Positions 6,268-8,563 of a DNA stretch of 8,563 bases are shown here, in pieces. The DNA is from Puniceicoccales bacterium (GTDB taxonomy: Bacteria > Verrucomicrobiota > Verrucomicrobiia > Opitutales > Oceanipulchritudinaceae). The position numbers and the translations under genes were made by a program. The stretch is from assembly GCA_030595525.1 (NCBI GenBank), contig JAUVDD010000054.1, positions 1 through 8,563 on the forward strand, in the 5' to 3' direction. Within the stretch, counting starts at the first letter, position 1, and each line of letters starts with the position of its first letter. The notes under the pieces are model-generated. The model searched no databases, was not told where the DNA came from, and worked only from the letters and a program-made list of their open reading frames with translations.

Positions 6268-7019
6268 GTCCTTAATCCTTCTTCTTCGAAGGGGCAGGGT
6301 GCTTCCCATTTAAAGGAAAAATCATCTCCCCAGACCTCAATACATTGTGCATGTAATGCTTGTCTGGGATAAATAAGCTCCTTTTCCAGACGGTCAGTCC
6401 ATCCGGACTCAATGAATTCCAGATAGAGAGTCGGATCGCCACCATAGATCTTGTCACCAATCACAGGATGCTCCAACCACGCTGCATGGACCCGGATTTG
6501 GTGCTTTCTACCCGTGATAGGGATCACTTCAACCAAGGTGTTTTCTCCCCATTTCTCCAGAGGACGGAATTGGGTCTCTGCAGATTTACCGCGACCTCCA
6601 AAACTGACTCGTTGCTGGACCACAACCGGTGAATCAGGATCCTTTTCCAGATTACTCTCAGTGAAGCGTTCTTCCTCTAAGTGTCCCTTAAGTACTGCCA
6701 GGTAGCGCTTCCTTGTATTGCGTTTTGCAAATGCTGTCTGCAGCCGGCTGGCGGTCCTGTGGTTCTTCGCGAGGATCATAAGACCACTAGTTTCCCTGTC
6801 CAATCGGCTTACCAGGTGTATCTTGTCAAAACCCCTCGATTCGCGGATCGCCCCAACCAGACTGGACCATGGACCGTTCTTGGAAGGGTGGCAGACCAAC
6901 CAGCCTGGTTTATTCAGAATCATGAGATCATCATCCTCTTCTAGTATCCAATTTTCCAATTCATCAGGATTCACCAGGGGTGCTTCCGGACTTTGTGCTG
7001 GGTGGTTCTGACTTTTCAC
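6264..7019 (-). CDS. RluA-family RNA pseudouridine synthase
   Basis: A 251-residue enzyme that isomerises uridine to pseudouridine in rRNA or tRNA; the target base cannot be told from the sequence. The catalytic motif is HLVSRLDRETSGLMILAK (68-85) with D74 as the essential aspartate; the residue before RLDR is Ser instead of the common His. Other family marks are DDLMILNKPGWLVCHPS (30-46), KRYLAVL (104-110), GRKHQIRVH (170-178), HPVIGDKIYG (184-193) and ALHA (221-224). There is no N-terminal S4 domain, so it is a compact family member. The start used is GTG at 7017-7019, which has an in-frame stop nine bases upstream. A second GTG (codon 16) with GGAAG eight bases before it is a plausible alternative start. 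It is convergent with the anti-sigma-like gene and divergent from the hibernation-factor gene. Confidence 0.92.
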   Translation of the reverse strand: MKSQNHPAQSPEAPLVNPDELENWILEEDDDLMILNKPGWLVCHPSKNGPWSSLVGAIRESRGFDKIHLVSRLDRETSGLMILAKNHRTASRLQTAFAKRNTRKRYLAVLKGHLEEERFTESNLEKDPDSPVVVQQRVSFGGRGKSAETQFRPLEKWGENTLVEVIPITGRKHQIRVHAAWLEHPVIGDKIYGGDPTLYLEFIESGWTDRLEKELIYPRQALHAQCIEVWGDDFSFKWEAPCPFEEEGLRT

Positions 7020-7134
7020 AATTTTTTAAACAGAGAAATGTTGCAATATTTGTACCCTTTGCTACAGTAAAGTTACAAAGGTTATGGTTTTATTGATCCG
7101 AGTCTGTGACACTAGAAGATTTCAATTGGATCAC

Positions 7135-7181
7135 GGTACATTCGCCCGAGGACGATGGCGATTTATAAAGTAAAATGTACC
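7135..7181. repeat. Nested inverted repeat in the raiA upstream region
   Basis: The outer arms GGTACATT (7135-7142) and AATGTACC (7174-7181) are exact complements. Inside them TCGCC (7142-7146) and GGCGA (7157-7161) form a second pair around a ten-base loop. The remaining interior contains TATAAA (7164-7169), which could be a -10 element. The structure may be an operator or a leader hairpin; no function is known. Confidence 0.4.
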
Positions 7182-7219
7182 CAAACCGCCCCCAATTTAA
7201 CCGTTTTACTGGAATACCT

Positions 7220-7233
7220 TGTTCCCGGGAACC
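7220..7233. promoter_or_regulatory. LexA-like palindrome upstream of raiA
   Basis: TGTTCCCGGGAACC contains the perfect 12-bp palindrome GTTCCCGGGAAC (7221-7232). It fits the TGTTC-N4-GAACA motif that I recall as the LexA consensus of Verrucomicrobiota at nine of ten fixed positions (final A is C). It ends 51 bases before the raiA start. A further half-site GGGAAC lies at 7245-7250. That LexA binds here is inference: the taxon and an SOS role are not shown by the sequence, and another palindrome-binding regulator is possible. Confidence 0.4.
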
Positions 7234-7270
7234 AGTCGCAAGTAGGGAACGTACAAAAACCATACAAAAA

Positions 7271-7276
7271 AAGGAT
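7271..7276 (+). promoter_or_regulatory. Ribosome binding site of raiA
   Basis: AAGGAT, preceded by a run of A, lies eight bases before the ATG at 7285. The stretch from 7263 to the start is almost free of G and C, which keeps the start unstructured. Confidence 0.7.
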
Positions 7277-7284
7277 AAAAAATC

Positions 7285-7653
7285 ATGAATGATCGGACAA
7301 ACGATATCATTATCTCCGGACATAACCTCAATCTGACGGCAGCTCTAAAGAGAATGGTAATCGAAAAGATCTCGAAACTATTTGAACATGAACATCACAT
7401 TATTCGAATACGAGTGGAACTAAGCACGGATCAAACAATCCAGTCTTCCTTCCACGCCAAAGGCATGATTGAAATTAAAGGAAAACCTCTTTTTGCGGAT
7501 GTTGCCTCGGAGGACTTGTACAAGTCGATAGATCTGCTGGAAAACAAGCTGGATCGTATGCTCCGACGCCGTTCGCGGCTTCGTGTGCAAAAACGCAAGC
7601 ATACCCACGATGTGGAGATCCCGGCAGATATCCCCAAGGCACAATCTGCCTGA
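7285..7653 (+). CDS. raiA: Ribosome hibernation promoting factor / ribosome-associated inhibitor, short form
   Basis: A 122-residue member of the RaiA/HPF (YfiA) family, which binds the 30S decoding centre of idle ribosomes and, depending on type, promotes 100S dimers or keeps 70S particles inactive. Family features are the opening IIISGHNLNLTAALKRMVIEKISKL (8-32; beta strand then helix), RIRVEL (41-46), FHAKGMIEIKG (56-66) and SEDLYKSIDLLENKLDRML (75-93), then a Lys/Arg-rich stretch (94-106) that contacts rRNA in known structures. The protein lacks the extra C-terminal dimerisation domain of the long form (about 180-200 residues), so it is a short HPF with a 15-residue acidic/Pro tail. It is transcribed alone: a terminator follows directly. 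The LexA-like palindrome upstream suggests stress control (inference). Confidence 0.92.
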   Translation: MNDRTNDIIISGHNLNLTAALKRMVIEKISKLFEHEHHIIRIRVELSTDQTIQSSFHAKGMIEIKGKPLFADVASEDLYKSIDLLENKLDRMLRRRSRLRVQKRKHTHDVEIPADIPKAQSA

Positions 7654-7676
7654 TCCTTCCTTACAGGATTTATGAG

Positions 7677-7705
7677 AAAAGGCCCGGTTTAGCACCGGGC
7701 CTTTT
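7677..7705 (+). terminator. Intrinsic terminator after raiA
   Basis: AAAAGGCCCGGT (7677-7688) pairs perfectly with ACCGGGCCTTTT (7694-7705) around the five-base loop TTAGC. The T run forms the end of the stem and is followed by CATTTT. The A-rich left arm makes it usable in both directions. It starts 24 bases after the raiA stop. Confidence 0.92.
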
Positions 7706-7798
7706 CATTTTCCAGGAACCAAAAAAGATCAAGGAACTTCCCTTATTTCGTGGAAGTAATTGACCGATTCTGATGCCGAATCTAAAGACTTCGATTGA

Positions 7799-8563
7799 AT
7801 GGGCATCAAACGACATTTCCTGGGATGGAATAAACCCTTTATCCTCGAATTCAGTCAGCAATTACTAACTGATTGTGGACAAGGAAATTCATATGATGAC
7901 ATCCTGATATGGGTCCCCAGTGCTCGAGCCGGTAGGCATCTTGAGAATGAACTGTTTTCGGATACAGAAGAGATGGAAGCCTTTCATCCGCCGAATTGCA
8001 TAACACCTGCCCAGTATTTTGGCCGTCTTTCAGAAAGGGAGGAGGTAGCAACGCCAACCCAGTGCTTATTCGCATGGAAAAAGGTGATCCAGGATGCTGG
8101 AAAACAAATTCTAAAACCGATTTTTCCGTCAGCAAACGAATTTAGTCGAGACGATTGGACCTATGAAATCGCTGAACAGTTCATGCGATTGAGAGCCAGG
8201 ATCGTGGAAGAGAATTCAAGTTTCTTAAGCATATCAAAGTCTGGATCTCTACATGATCCCGAGCGTTGGAATGCTCTGGCATCAATTGAAGCAGCCTATT
8301 TAAAACAACTAAATTCCCAAAGGCTTATTGATCCGGATATATTCTTCCTTGAGAATTTTCAGGAAATTGTTTCCGAATTCCCATTCAGGAGAATATTGCT
8401 CGCGGGCATTTTAAATCTCAGCAAACGCCAGGAGGCCTTGCTTAGAAAACTAGATACTAAAGGTATTCAAATTGATATTTACTGCCCCTGTCCGGAATCT
8501 TTTTCTGACAAATTGGATTCAATGGGACGCCCAATCAAAGGCTACTGGGAACGGGAATCCCTC
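7799..8563 (+). CDS. AddB-like PD-(D/E)XK nuclease family protein, N-terminal part
   Basis: An open frame of 255 codons that runs off the right edge without a stop. A TGA directly precedes the ATG (7796-7798), so 7799 is the first possible start. The protein opens MGIKRHFLGWNKPFI and has ILIWVPSARAGRHLENEL (35-52), which matches the 'PTRRAGR-x-L' motif near the N-terminus of AddB/RecB-type inactivated helicase subunits. Farther on come helical stretches and FPFRRILLAGILNLSKRQEALLRKL, which fits the 'x-L-x-G-F-x-x-L-x-P-x-x-x-x-L' strand of that family with drift. Such proteins process double-strand DNA breaks with an AddA helicase. The diagnostic C-terminal nuclease motif and the iron-sulphur cysteines would lie outside the window, so the call rests on the N-terminal part only. 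No ribosome binding site is evident. The window does not show whether addA follows. Confidence 0.7.
   Translation, partial: MGIKRHFLGWNKPFILEFSQQLLTDCGQGNSYDDILIWVPSARAGRHLENELFSDTEEMEAFHPPNCITPAQYFGRLSEREEVATPTQCLFAWKKVIQDAGKQILKPIFPSANEFSRDDWTYEIAEQFMRLRARIVEENSSFLSISKSGSLHDPERWNALASIEAAYLKQLNSQRLIDPDIFFLENFQEIVSEFPFRRILLAGILNLSKRQEALLRKLDTKGIQIDIYCPCPESFSDKLDSMGRPIKGYWERESL

Noticed and set aside
5788..6309. Minus-strand open frame of 173 codons opposite the anti-sigma-like gene
   Set aside because: It reads as Leu/Phe/Arg/His/Pro-rich antisense product with no domain features and overlaps a gene with a clear membrane helix and codon pattern.
7040..7090. Leftward sigma-70 promoter (TTGTAA, 18 bases, TACAAA) for the pseudouridine synthase gene
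   Set aside because: Both boxes match consensus at only four of six positions in AT-rich DNA; not strong enough to list.
7736..7757. ACTTCC ... GGAAGT hairpin between the raiA terminator and the nuclease gene
   Set aside because: Six base pairs with a ten-base loop and no T run; too weak to call a terminator or regulatory element.
7851..8135. Minus-strand open frame of 94 codons at the right end
   Set aside because: It is opposite the continuous 255-codon AddB-like frame, which has recognisable motifs and no stop to the window edge.

Overview
The window is a compact, mid-GC piece of bacterial chromosome with nine protein-coding genes that I can support or consider possible. Two of them are cut by the window edges. 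I saw no RNA gene, insertion sequence, integrase or CRISPR array. The host cannot be fixed from the sequence alone. Three things point towards Verrucomicrobiota or a related group (inference, low to moderate confidence): the octahaem-plus-TPR cytochrome, the divergent AddB-like nuclease, and a palindrome matching the TGTTC-N4-GAACA LexA motif I recall for that phylum. Several starts also lack a clear Shine-Dalgarno sequence.

Left part (1-2718, + strand): a three-gene biotin-dependent acyl-CoA carboxylase cassette. It holds the C-terminal 218 residues of the carboxyltransferase beta subunit, then a 510-residue biotin-carboxylase-like protein, then a 170-residue biotin carrier protein that overlaps it by ATGA. 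The middle protein is the most striking item. It aligns with E. coli AccC almost without offset. It keeps the ATP-grasp residues but has lost the residues that bind bicarbonate and deprotonate it (R292 to Y, E296 to S, R338 to Y, H236 to F). By sequence it should not be an ordinary biotin carboxylase, although it sits between a normal-looking carboxyltransferase and a carrier with an intact AMKM biotinylation site.

Centre (2735-5122, - strand): a 724-residue exported multihaem cytochrome c with seven CXXCH sites and one CX3CH site, a HEAT-like helical region and four C-terminal TPR units. It is convergent with the carboxylase cassette. A possible 66-residue protein lies immediately upstream of it.

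Right centre (5262-7019): a secreted small protein with GHW motifs that ends at a strong intrinsic terminator; a single-pass membrane protein resembling an anti-sigma factor; and, convergent with it by overlapping stop codons, an RluA-family pseudouridine synthase.

Right part (7020-8563): a 265-base intergenic region with a LexA-like palindrome and a nested inverted repeat, then the ribosome hibernation factor gene (RaiA/HPF) with a perfect 12-bp stem terminator, then the N-terminal 255 residues of an AddB-like PD-(D/E)XK nuclease family protein that runs off the window.
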